This document shows positions 53,420-61,568 of a stretch of DNA of 64,000 bases, in pieces. Each line of letters begins with the position of its first letter. Within the stretch, counting starts at the first letter, position 1. Both the position numbers and the translations under genes were made by a program. Origin of the DNA: Octadecabacter dasysiphoniae (GTDB taxonomy: Bacteria > Pseudomonadota > Alphaproteobacteria > Rhodobacterales > Rhodobacteraceae); NCBI RefSeq assembly GCF_021532615.1, contig NZ_JAKGAQ010000001.1, positions 1-64,000 of the forward strand, in the 5' to 3' direction. The notes below the pieces were generated by a model. It worked only from the letters and a program-made list of their open reading frames with translations. It was not told the DNA's origin and did no database searches.

Positions 53420-54556
53420 CTATGTCCGATTGCGCGATAGATGTGCATCAAGCGCTGTCAACCCTTCGTTAAGGTTTGTACGGCCAAATCCCAAACGTAG
53501 CCGGTCCGTCGGCGTTGCCCCCAGATCGGAAGAATAGATCGTACTGGGAAGGAACAGAACACCGCTTTCCTCAACCAGCGAGGCGCAAAATGCCTCAACC
53601 CCATCGGCCCCCTTATAACGGGGAAAGGCCATGCAGGACCCGTCGGGTCGCAGCCAATCGAAAAGGTCGGGGTAGCGGGCAAAGAACGCATCCCACTTCG
53701 GCAGATTTTCATCCACGATGGCACAATTTCGCGCCAGAATGCGGCCCTTGTTGCGCAGCGCGATCATCGTCAACCGCTCGCTCGGGCCGGAATTGCAGAT
53801 CGATAAGTAGTGCTTCAGCCGCTCCATCTTTGAGATCAGCTCCGCATCCTGACAGGCAATCCAGCCGATCCGCAGCCCCGGTAGGCCAAAAGATTTCGAC
53901 ATCACATTCAGCGACAGACCCCGTTCATAGACGTCCGCAATAAAGGGCAGATGCTGCGTTCCGGTTTCGCCCAGACCGTTGAAAATCTCATCATGTAAGA
54001 TGTAGATGCCATGTTTGCGGCACAGCTCAACCAGCGCCATATAGCGGTCCAGCGGAAGGATCGCGCCAGTCGGGTTATGGGGGAAATTGATCGTCACCAG
54101 TTTTGTGTTGGGACGAATGGCGGCCGCGACGCGGTCAATATCCAGCGACCAGTTGTCGTCTGGATCAAGGGGTACACCCGTCGCGTCACAAATCGCAACG
54201 GGCAGCGTTTCGTGGGACTGATAATTCGGCGTGACCACAATCGCGTGGCTGTCCTGATCAAGGATCACCTGATTGGCGGCAAAAATGCCTTCGCTGGCAC
54301 CGGCAAAGCACAAGACATCGGACGCGGTCTGATTTTCATAAGTCGCGGCGATTTCCTCGCGCAGGTCGGGCGCGCCGAAAGTTTCGGTATAGCCAAGCCA
54401 CATTCCTTCAAACGCCTCACGTTCTTCGGGTGATGCCATTGCCAGCAGATCGCGCATCGACATGGCCTCAGCGTCCGAAGCCGTCATGTGGTAACGCGCC
54501 TTGAATTCCCACTTGGAGAAATGCGTTTCCAGTCGAAAATCAGGTAATGTCGGCAT
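53420..54556 (-). CDS. PLP-dependent class I/II aminotransferase
   Basis: 378 residues with the PLP lysine in SKSFGLPGLRIGW, the Asn/Pro motif INFPHNPTGAILP and DEIFNGLG. The C-terminal arginine motif is RLRLGFGRTNL. Fold type I, similar to the aspartate/aromatic aminotransferase group. It is divergent from an ornithine cyclodeaminase-like gene, so it may act on the same amino acid. Substrate not determinable. Confidence 0.87.
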   Translation of the reverse strand: MPTLPDFRLETHFSKWEFKARYHMTASDAEAMSMRDLLAMASPEEREAFEGMWLGYTETFGAPDLREEIAATYENQTASDVLCFAGASEGIFAANQVILDQDSHAIVVTPNYQSHETLPVAICDATGVPLDPDDNWSLDIDRVAAAIRPNTKLVTINFPHNPTGAILPLDRYMALVELCRKHGIYILHDEIFNGLGETGTQHLPFIADVYERGLSLNVMSKSFGLPGLRIGWIACQDAELISKMERLKHYLSICNSGPSERLTMIALRNKGRILARNCAIVDENLPKWDAFFARYPDLFDWLRPDGSCMAFPRYKGADGVEAFCASLVEESGVLFLPSTIYSSDLGATPTDRLRLGFGRTNLNEGLTALDAHLSRNRT

Positions 54557-54588
54557 AGGGTTGCGGGACCTGCTTTTGGAGTTTGTGC

Positions 54589-55542
54589 ATGATTAGCCTA
54601 ACGCGCCCTGAAATCGAAGCGCTTATCGATCTGTCAGCTGCTGCCACTGCGATTGAGGACGCCTATCGCGCGGCAAGTTCGGGGCGTATTCGATTGCCAC
54701 CGGTGGGGCATATTACCTTCCCGGATCATGATGCGGACTGCCACATCAAATATGGTCACATGCAGGGCGACAGCACATTCGTCATCAAAGTCGCGACCGG
54801 ATTTCCGCACAATGGCAAACACGATCTGCCCAGCGGCAATGGCATCGTTCTTGTGATGTCGGCAGAGACTGGCGCGGTAAAGGCCATGTTGCACGATGAA
54901 ATGGTTCTGACTGATGTTCGAACAGGCCTTGGTGGTGCCATCGCCAGCCGGGCCTTGGCCCGCACCGATAGCAAAGACGCCCTGATTGTTGGCACCGGAC
55001 CACAGGCACGCCGCCAAATCGAAGCGCATGCAACACTGTTGCCCGGATTGTCGTTTCGCGTTTGGGGACGGGACACAGACAAGGTTGCACAGCTTGTGCG
55101 TGACATGTCGCACGTCTGCGATGTGACGCCTGTGTCAGACCTAAAAACCGCAACCCGAAACGCAGACGTCATTGTCACCGCCACCGGATCCTCCGCTCCC
55201 CTCCTGATGTCCGACTGGGTCGATGCCGGAACCCACATCACTGCCGTGGGGGCTGACGCGCCCGGAAAGCAGGAACTGGACGTGGCGTTGGTTGCGCGGG
55301 CCGACCTTTTGGCGGTTGATCTGGCATCGCAATGCCTGGACCACGGTGAGGTTTGCCATGCCGCCCAACTGGGCCTTATCAGGCCGGATGACGTGACCGA
55401 AATCGGTACGTTGTTGCAGACACCTGAGCGCGGTCGGAATGATGAACGGCAAATCACAATCGCCGATCTGACAGGCCTCGCGGCACAAGACATCGCGATG
55501 GCAAATGCCGTCCTGACGGCTTGGCGGGGGCAAAATTTGTAG
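54589..55542 (+). CDS. Ornithine cyclodeaminase / mu-crystallin family protein
   Basis: 317 residues: SLTRPEIEALIDLSAAATAI, HIKYGHMQGDSTFVIKVATG, an NAD-binding ALIVGTGPQARRQIEAH and GADAPGKQELD. Family members deaminate ornithine to proline or reduce cyclic imines. The ATG at 54589 (TTGGAG upstream) is chosen over the TTG at 54583. It shares a 30-base divergent spacer with the aminotransferase gene and may extend the amine and diamine degradation theme. Confidence 0.87.
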   Translation: MISLTRPEIEALIDLSAAATAIEDAYRAASSGRIRLPPVGHITFPDHDADCHIKYGHMQGDSTFVIKVATGFPHNGKHDLPSGNGIVLVMSAETGAVKAMLHDEMVLTDVRTGLGGAIASRALARTDSKDALIVGTGPQARRQIEAHATLLPGLSFRVWGRDTDKVAQLVRDMSHVCDVTPVSDLKTATRNADVIVTATGSSAPLLMSDWVDAGTHITAVGADAPGKQELDVALVARADLLAVDLASQCLDHGEVCHAAQLGLIRPDDVTEIGTLLQTPERGRNDERQITIADLTGLAAQDIAMANAVLTAWRGQNL

Positions 55543-55806
55543 AATTGATCGATCGACCTTTTCTAACATGGGTTGAAAGGGGCCCGACTGGTCCGAACAC
55601 CACACCGCCTGGCCGGAAAACCCCGCACCCTATTGGCGCGTCGAGATATGGAGGCGCTCGTGAAGCTGGATCAAGCGGGCTTTTGCTGCATGTATGCAAA
55701 TGTCTGGTTCGGAGACCAGTTCACCAAACGGTCATTTTCGGGAAGTCAAAAGACACCAGAAATACGATCGTGATACGGCCTCGTCAGCATGTTTTGAAGT
55801 TTCTGT

Positions 55807-57420
55807 TTAAGTCAGATCAAACAAGGGCGAGAGATCCAGATTCTCGCTCCGAAACAGCAATGATGCAGGATAAGTCTTGTCGCGCAGTAACCTGTCGACA
55901 GAGAAATCTGGTTCAAGTTTACGGAGCATTTCGGCGGCATTCATGGCCTCTGCTAATTTGCCTTGGCTCGCGTAGAGCGCAACGAGATAACGCAAAGGCG
56001 GCCGGAAATTCGGGTGCTGTTCGTGCGCAGATGCAAACGCGCCAAGGGCCTTTGTCAAATCACCGCTGAGCAGAGCTGTCGCACCTTTTTGCAAATCCCA
56101 CCAAAACCGCCGCCGCGAATTGCGGGTCATCTGGCTGCCGATGAGGGCGTTTTCTTGTGCCCGGTCCAAATCCCCAGCGTAAAGGGCCGCTGAACTGAGT
56201 GACCAACGCGCGAACGGATTGAGCGGCTGTAAGTCGACTGCGGAGGCGGCAAGCTCTCCCGCGCGCTCCACATTGCCTTGCAAGAACAGCGCTGCGTTCG
56301 CGCCCGCAACTTTTGCGCTGATATTGAAAACGTCGACTTCTAGGGCGCGCCGTGCGAGCCAATGCGCCTCTTCGGTTAAACCTTCGCGGTCATCTATGTG
56401 TCGTTCGGCGAATTGGATCGTCCTGATCTGGGCACGCCATGCTAGGGCTGTGGCAGATTCACGGGATTCTATGCTTGAAATCAAAAGCTGGTCGGCTTCT
56501 TGGATTTCCGCTGAATTCATCGAGAAAATCTTCTTCAGGATTGCCTCAAGCGGGAGCTCTTCGCCCCCATTGTCAATTCGGGCGGCATTGTAGACGGCCT
56601 GACCGATGGTCTCGGTCAAATTGCTTACGGCCTGCGCAAGGTTTGGGTCTTCTAGGAAATGCAATCCGATCGTGTTGAGCCTGCGCGATTGTTCCCAAAT
56701 CCGGTCACCCGTCTTCCCGCGTGTCAGCGACATGCGCAAACCAAGGCTTGAAGGCGGAAATGGATGTGCGTCGATTTCAACGAAGAAGTCTGAATCTTTG
56801 TTTGCGGCCTGATTGAACTGCGCAATTGCCGCCACTTCGACTCGTGTGTCACTGCTTTCTCGGACAAGGGCGGCAGTTTGATCGGCGATGGAGGACGAAA
56901 TCCAATTCGTCATCGGGTCATCCCCTTGCCGCACCAAAAACCTAATAAGAGGTTTTCGCAATGGCCGTATTGTCGGCTCATCCGTTTTTGGAATTGGGGT
57001 GGGCTGCGATCTGTTTGAGGACAGCCAGACATTGAATTCGGAATCCCTAACGTCAATCCCTTCGAGGAATTCATCACCCGTTTGAGGCGTTAGTGAAATG
57101 CGGGATTGATCGAATTTCACCTGAAGCCTGTCGGACACTAGAATATCTTTGTGAGAGCCGAGAGCGCGGCGAAGTTCGCTAAGCGCCTGGCGCAGGCTCG
57201 CACCGCTTTGTTCGGGCGCGCGGTCTGACCATAGTTTGTCCTGAAGCCAAAGACGGCCGCGCTCGCAGTGATCTGCCTGCGCGATCAATGCGGCGAGGCC
57301 TTGCGCCTTGGCGCTACGCGGCGTCAAATCCTCGCCCGTGGGGGACGTTATTCGAAATCGCCCCCAAAGCGTAAATTGAACGCAATCGGACCCGACCGTT
57401 TTTGAATTCAGGCGTGTCAT
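55807..57420 (-). CDS. SARP-like transcriptional regulator with TPR-like C-terminus
   Basis: 537 residues. Residues about 15-110 form a winged-helix DNA-binding domain of the SARP/OmpR type (FTLWGRFRITSPTGEDLTPR, GASLRQALSELRRALGSHKD). A long C-terminal part carries TPR-like helices (RALEVDVFNISAKVAGANAA, LQPLNPFARWSLSSAALYAG, ALGAFASAHEQHPNFRPPLR). The middle is variable with VVRES and STLVRQ-like stretches. It is divergent from the haloperoxidase operon, 151 bases apart, and is its likely activator. No sensor kinase is nearby. Confidence 0.78.
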   Translation of the reverse strand: MTRLNSKTVGSDCVQFTLWGRFRITSPTGEDLTPRSAKAQGLAALIAQADHCERGRLWLQDKLWSDRAPEQSGASLRQALSELRRALGSHKDILVSDRLQVKFDQSRISLTPQTGDEFLEGIDVRDSEFNVWLSSNRSQPTPIPKTDEPTIRPLRKPLIRFLVRQGDDPMTNWISSSIADQTAALVRESSDTRVEVAAIAQFNQAANKDSDFFVEIDAHPFPPSSLGLRMSLTRGKTGDRIWEQSRRLNTIGLHFLEDPNLAQAVSNLTETIGQAVYNAARIDNGGEELPLEAILKKIFSMNSAEIQEADQLLISSIESRESATALAWRAQIRTIQFAERHIDDREGLTEEAHWLARRALEVDVFNISAKVAGANAALFLQGNVERAGELAASAVDLQPLNPFARWSLSSAALYAGDLDRAQENALIGSQMTRNSRRRFWWDLQKGATALLSGDLTKALGAFASAHEQHPNFRPPLRYLVALYASQGKLAEAMNAAEMLRKLEPDFSVDRLLRDKTYPASLLFRSENLDLSPLFDLT

Positions 57421-57571
57421 TCGCTCTATTCCCCCCGAACCACTTCGATCAATTCAATGAATTTCAGTGGTCTTTCGTAAAACTATCGTGAAATTCGCGA
57501 TCAGGTCTACTCAAACTTGATTGTCGTGAGACTCCGCCCAAACTGAACTTCTAAACATTTAGGAGGGTGAT

Positions 57572-58693
57572 ATGATTTATTTTGGCGGAGCGACGGGTGG
57601 TGCAATTGGCGGTGCCACTGGAGGAGCCACTGGCGGTGCGACAGGGGGTGCAACTGGCGGTGCGACAGGGGGTGCAACTGGCGGTGCGACAGGCGGCGCA
57701 ACAGGGGGCGCAACCGCGCAGCACGCAGGCAGCCCGGCGTCATCTTTGCTGAGCACGGCATTGGGCACGTCGCGCGATTCCATTGTCGGCCATTGGAACG
57801 GTGGTTATGATGGCGTTGTTATTGCCAACCCCGAAATTCCAACGGATCTGTCCTATCTAACCGACAGCACCAAAACGGTGGTACTGACATCGCATCTGGC
57901 GAGCATGTTTGTCGTTGACGCACAGATAGCCGCGCCCGATGTCGCAACGGCGACTATCCATTTTCAAGGCAAGCCCTTCATGACGCTTGAGCGGCCCGAC
58001 ATCGCCGTTTTCATAAATCAATTAAAATGGGTGCGTGCCTATGCGGATTTGCGCCTTGATCGGTTAGCAGAAATTCAGGTTCAGCTGTTCGACATCATGT
58101 CATTTTTCGGCACGATCACACAGATTGCAGATGGCCGGCGCGAAAACGTCAAACGGTTGCTGCAAATTACGCAAGGCGTTTGTATTTCCGTGGAACAGCA
58201 GGTCAAACATGGGCTGCGATCACATCGACCCATTGATTTGTCCAATAACGTGCAACCGATCATTCAAACACCGGATCATTCCAGTTTCCCATCGGGCCAC
58301 GCCACAGAAGCCTTTGCAATTGCCACTGTTTTGCACCGTTTGCGCACCGGTGCCGCACCGGACCCGCTTGCGATGGAATTTCGACTGGCGCACCGGATTG
58401 CTGCAAATCGCGTCGTGGCTGGTGTGCATTTTCCCGTGGACAGTATCGCAGGCGCGCAATTGGGCTGCCGTATCGGGGAAGCAATAGCCGCCGCCGCGCA
58501 GGAGAAAAGTGGCGTTAAGGCCTTGAGGGCGGGGCAGGTCGCTTTCCCCAAAGACTACAATGAGGACGCAACCCTTGCGACCATGTTTGAAGACAGCTCC
58601 TATGAAGGTGCGGCAATTGCGATTGCAGATATTAAACCGTCCAAGCTGGTTGCCGATTTGTGGGGCGCCGCGCTTGAGGAGGTCACACCATGA
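57572..58693 (+). CDS. PAP2/haloperoxidase-fold protein with GGAT-repeat N-terminus
   Basis: 373 residues. The first 50 are a tandem GGAT repeat (positions about 5-48) with no signal peptide. The rest carries the complete PAP2 acid-phosphatase/haloperoxidase triad: K212-x6-R219-P220, P240-S241-G242-H243 and R280-x5-H286-x3-D290. The fold binds phosphate or vanadate, so it may be a phosphatase or vanadium peroxidase. AGGAGGGTGAT gives a strong ribosome binding site. It overlaps the protease gene by four bases. Confidence 0.85.
   Translation: MIYFGGATGGAIGGATGGATGGATGGATGGATGGATGGATGGATGGATAQHAGSPASSLLSTALGTSRDSIVGHWNGGYDGVVIANPEIPTDLSYLTDSTKTVVLTSHLASMFVVDAQIAAPDVATATIHFQGKPFMTLERPDIAVFINQLKWVRAYADLRLDRLAEIQVQLFDIMSFFGTITQIADGRRENVKRLLQITQGVCISVEQQVKHGLRSHRPIDLSNNVQPIIQTPDHSSFPSGHATEAFAIATVLHRLRTGAAPDPLAMEFRLAHRIAANRVVAGVHFPVDSIAGAQLGCRIGEAIAAAAQEKSGVKALRAGQVAFPKDYNEDATLATMFEDSSYEGAAIAIADIKPSKLVADLWGAALEEVTP
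57584..57715. repeat. Tandem 12-bp repeat coding for Gly-Gly-Ala-Thr
   Basis: Repeats such as GGTGCGACAGGG and GGTGCAACTGGC continue for about eleven units at the 5' end of the PAP2-like gene. The reading frame stays intact. Such tracts can change length by slippage in multiples of four residues without frame loss, so this may be a length-variable surface or linker region. Confidence 0.75.
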
Positions 58694-60855
58694 GCGCGGA
58701 CCGCGACTGGACATCTTTGCCAGCCAGACAGACGCCTTACACCAATTGGTTTTTCGCCAAAGAACGCGACGTCTTTTACCAGACCGAAAGGGGGGAGCCA
58801 TCGGACGAAAAAAACGCCTTCACGGCGAAAGGTTTTGACACGCAAAGTTTTTTGACGACTGGCGGGCGAGAGATTTTACGTAGTCTGGGAATCCGCCACA
58901 CTGAGGGCGGTGGCCTTGCGCCCGAAAATGTTGAGGCCGACAGCATTCCATTCCTGTCTGACAGCGTTGATCCCGTCGCAACAAACGTCAATCTCAAGAC
59001 CGAGCCTTTGCCAAATATCGAAAGCCTTGCCCAAAGGTTAGATCCCAATGCCGTTTTGACAGGTGTGATTGACGTCGGGATATCGCCGTTTCACGAACGA
59101 TTTAGGGCGAGTTCGCGAACAACTCGGATTATCACCTGCTGGCAACAAGCGGGCCCGTGGGTTGAGGGATCACATTTGCCGTTCGGGTCTGAACTAACAG
59201 CATGCGACATTGATGGCGTGTTGGAAGGGGATCCGTTTGACGAAGAAACCGCCCTGCGCCAGCATCACGTGTCGCGCCCCGAGGTTCTGTTTGGCCCGCG
59301 TGAGGTTGATTTTCGCGCAGCACATGGCACCCACATTGCGGACTTGGCTGCCGGTGCTGTGCCGTCTGCCAAAAAGGGCGAAAAAATCAAGAATCCCATC
59401 CTCGCCGTGAATATGCCGCCGCGGTATAGCCACGGAAGTGCTGGAAATTTCCTTGAGTTTTTTGCGTTCGCTGCCGTTGTGCGCATTGTTGAGTTAGCGG
59501 ATCAACTTTGGCAGGCGGTCCACAAAGACAAACCCGGCGGGTTTCCAATTGTTATCAATCTGTCGTTTGGGATGCAGGCGGGGGCGAAAGACGGCTCCGC
59601 AGCATTTGAGCGATTGGTGCAGGACCTGGTTTCAAAAAGAGGCGCACCCACCGACATCGTTATGCCTGCAGGCAATGACAACCTAAACCGTGGAACAGCC
59701 CGCGCGCTGGTGGGCGCAGATGAAAACACGCAGCGTTATGTCGGTCTGGAGCCAGAAGAAAAGTTGTTGTTGGGGTGGCGCGTCCCGCCAAGCGATCGAT
59801 CGTCCAATTTCTTAGAACTTTGGTTTCCGGCGATGTCTCCTAACCGTAACGATATTGAATTTCGGGTGACTCAGCCGGGTGTCGAACCGAACCCAGATCA
59901 GTGGCACAAAGTGATTGGGTCAACGGATTTGGGGAAGCCTGAAAACCAGTTCATGGACATATTGCAGGGCGCTGTGCGCATCTACCGCATGTCCCATGAT
60001 CAAGATGGTTCCACTGAAGTCCGCCCGCAGATCGTTATTGGTCTGATGCCGACAGAATTCTTTGGCAGTATGGCCACTGCCGCGCCCAGTCTAGCACCTG
60101 CAGGACTTTGGACACTGGAGGTGCGTGGAACGGGCGAAGCGGTGAATGTCTATGCGCATATTCAGTCGGACCAAGACATTCGACCGGGGCGAGGACGTCA
60201 GACGATCCGGTCATATTTTGATCTTGAACTCTATGACACACATACGAGTCTGCAAGATGGCAATGACACGGTTCCAATCGGGATGCCAAGAGACAGTGTT
60301 TACCTTTCACGGGCCTTCGAAGATCGTTTTACGCATTTGGACAATTGGCGAAAAGAAGGCCCTGTCCAGCGCAAAGGCACAAATAACTCAATCGCGACGA
60401 CGCCGTCTATCATTGTCATCGGGGCGTTTCGCGTGTCCGACAAAACGGCGACGGTATATTCCGCAACCGTCGAGGATGAGCGGTTCCAAGAAGGGCAATC
60501 GCTTGGCCGTGAGACCCCTGTGATTGAGGCGCTTTTGCCTGGCGATGACAGCCCCATGCATCTTGGAATGCTTGGCGCCGGGAGCCGAAGCGGCTCTGTT
60601 GTGGCGCTTCAGGGCACGAGTTCATCTTCGGCGTTGGCAGCGCGGGCCATTGTTGAATGGCGTTTGGACGCCGAGGACAGGCGACAGGGCCAAAGTCCGC
60701 AGAGCTTTTTCAGCACATTGGTTGATCATGCAGGGTATTTTGAAAAAGCCCCCCTTAAGGTCGGCAATGGGTTGATCTTGACCGAAACAGAATACGATCG
60801 ACACAGGGCGCGTCTGACCAGCGTCAAAAAGGAATCTCTACATCCCAGCCCATAA
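58690..60855 (+). CDS. Subtilisin-family (S8) serine protease-like protein
   Basis: 721 residues with a recognisable catalytic set: D128 in TGVIDVGIS, H212 in AAHGTHIADLAAG, N329 in MPAGND (oxyanion) and S644 in LQGTSSSS. A beta-rich insert of more than 250 residues sits between the Asn and Ser regions. There is no signal peptide or propeptide, so it appears to act in the cytoplasm or to be exported by an unknown route. The four-base overlap with the PAP2-like gene implies that they work together. Confidence 0.8.
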   Translation: MSADRDWTSLPARQTPYTNWFFAKERDVFYQTERGEPSDEKNAFTAKGFDTQSFLTTGGREILRSLGIRHTEGGGLAPENVEADSIPFLSDSVDPVATNVNLKTEPLPNIESLAQRLDPNAVLTGVIDVGISPFHERFRASSRTTRIITCWQQAGPWVEGSHLPFGSELTACDIDGVLEGDPFDEETALRQHHVSRPEVLFGPREVDFRAAHGTHIADLAAGAVPSAKKGEKIKNPILAVNMPPRYSHGSAGNFLEFFAFAAVVRIVELADQLWQAVHKDKPGGFPIVINLSFGMQAGAKDGSAAFERLVQDLVSKRGAPTDIVMPAGNDNLNRGTARALVGADENTQRYVGLEPEEKLLLGWRVPPSDRSSNFLELWFPAMSPNRNDIEFRVTQPGVEPNPDQWHKVIGSTDLGKPENQFMDILQGAVRIYRMSHDQDGSTEVRPQIVIGLMPTEFFGSMATAAPSLAPAGLWTLEVRGTGEAVNVYAHIQSDQDIRPGRGRQTIRSYFDLELYDTHTSLQDGNDTVPIGMPRDSVYLSRAFEDRFTHLDNWRKEGPVQRKGTNNSIATTPSIIVIGAFRVSDKTATVYSATVEDERFQEGQSLGRETPVIEALLPGDDSPMHLGMLGAGSRSGSVVALQGTSSSSALAARAIVEWRLDAEDRRQGQSPQSFFSTLVDHAGYFEKAPLKVGNGLILTETEYDRHRARLTSVKKESLHPSP

Positions 60856-60884
60856 ACAGGGGCAGACTCGACCAAATGCTATAC

Positions 60885-60913
60885 CCGATTGCTGAAACCG
60901 GTCGGGTGTTTTT
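60885..60913 (+). terminator. Hairpin followed by T-run
   Basis: ACCCGA (60885-60890) and TCGGGT (60902-60907) form a short stem followed by GTTTTT. It lies 30 bases after the protease stop and probably ends or reduces transcription before the next gene. Confidence 0.5.
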
Positions 60914-61023
60914 CTTTAGAAATTCCTAACCCGTTTCGGTTTTCACGGATCATTCACGCTCCACTTTCGCTGAGTTCACACCTGCTTCCTAGGTTCGTCA
61001 CATGACAACCAATGGAGGATGGA

Positions 61024-61533
61024 ATGAACTTTAATATCGCTATGCACAATGCGCTGCGGACCGCAGCCTATGAAACACCCGCGCGCACGGCCGCGCCGGT
61101 ATTTGAATATCTGATTGTTCAAAGGCCTGACGCGGAAACGATCACGATTTCTGACGCAGGGCGCGCGCCTGCAGACAAGCCTGCAAAGGCGCCAGACACG
61201 TTGTCGGCAAACAACACACAAGTCGGCACGCTGATCCGGCGCGACGCAGAAGCGGGCACCGAGACCTTCATTTTGAACCGGTTTTTACCACGCGGCGTTG
61301 TTCTGCCCCGCAGTGAGGCGTTCTTTCCGGCTGATGGTTTTGTTGTGCTGAGCACCAAAGATGGCCGCCCCTTTGTGTCGGTGTCTGGCCGTCATGCCCA
61401 TGCGCGCGAGATCGCAGGCGGGCGCTTTGTTGCGATTGATTTCCCTGGAGAACCAACGTCATCCGCATCTGCCTTCACCTGGCATTTTGAAGCCAGCTAC
61501 CTGCCTTGGGTGAATGAAACGTCCGAGGTCTAA
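61024..61533 (+). CDS. Hypothetical protein, 169 aa
   Basis: The ATG at 61024 has GGAGG upstream; the ATG at 61012 overlaps that site and is rejected. Sequence begins MNFNIAMHNALRTAAYETPA, with an alpha/beta rather than membrane pattern (FEYLIVQRPDAETITISDAG, TFILNRFLPRGVVLPR, FTWHFEASYLPW). No family recognised. It lies 36 bases before the haloperoxidase-like gene, so both are probably co-expressed. Confidence 0.6.
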   Translation: MNFNIAMHNALRTAAYETPARTAAPVFEYLIVQRPDAETITISDAGRAPADKPAKAPDTLSANNTQVGTLIRRDAEAGTETFILNRFLPRGVVLPRSEAFFPADGFVVLSTKDGRPFVSVSGRHAHAREIAGGRFVAIDFPGEPTSSASAFTWHFEASYLPWVNETSEV

Positions 61534-61568
61534 ACCCCATAAAACACAACACCTGACGGAGAGAGAAT

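Noticed and set aside
57577..57783. Minus-strand ORF rich in APPV repeats
   Set aside because: It is the antisense of the GGAT tandem repeat of the PAP2-like gene; periodic DNA gives periodic shadow ORFs on both strands.
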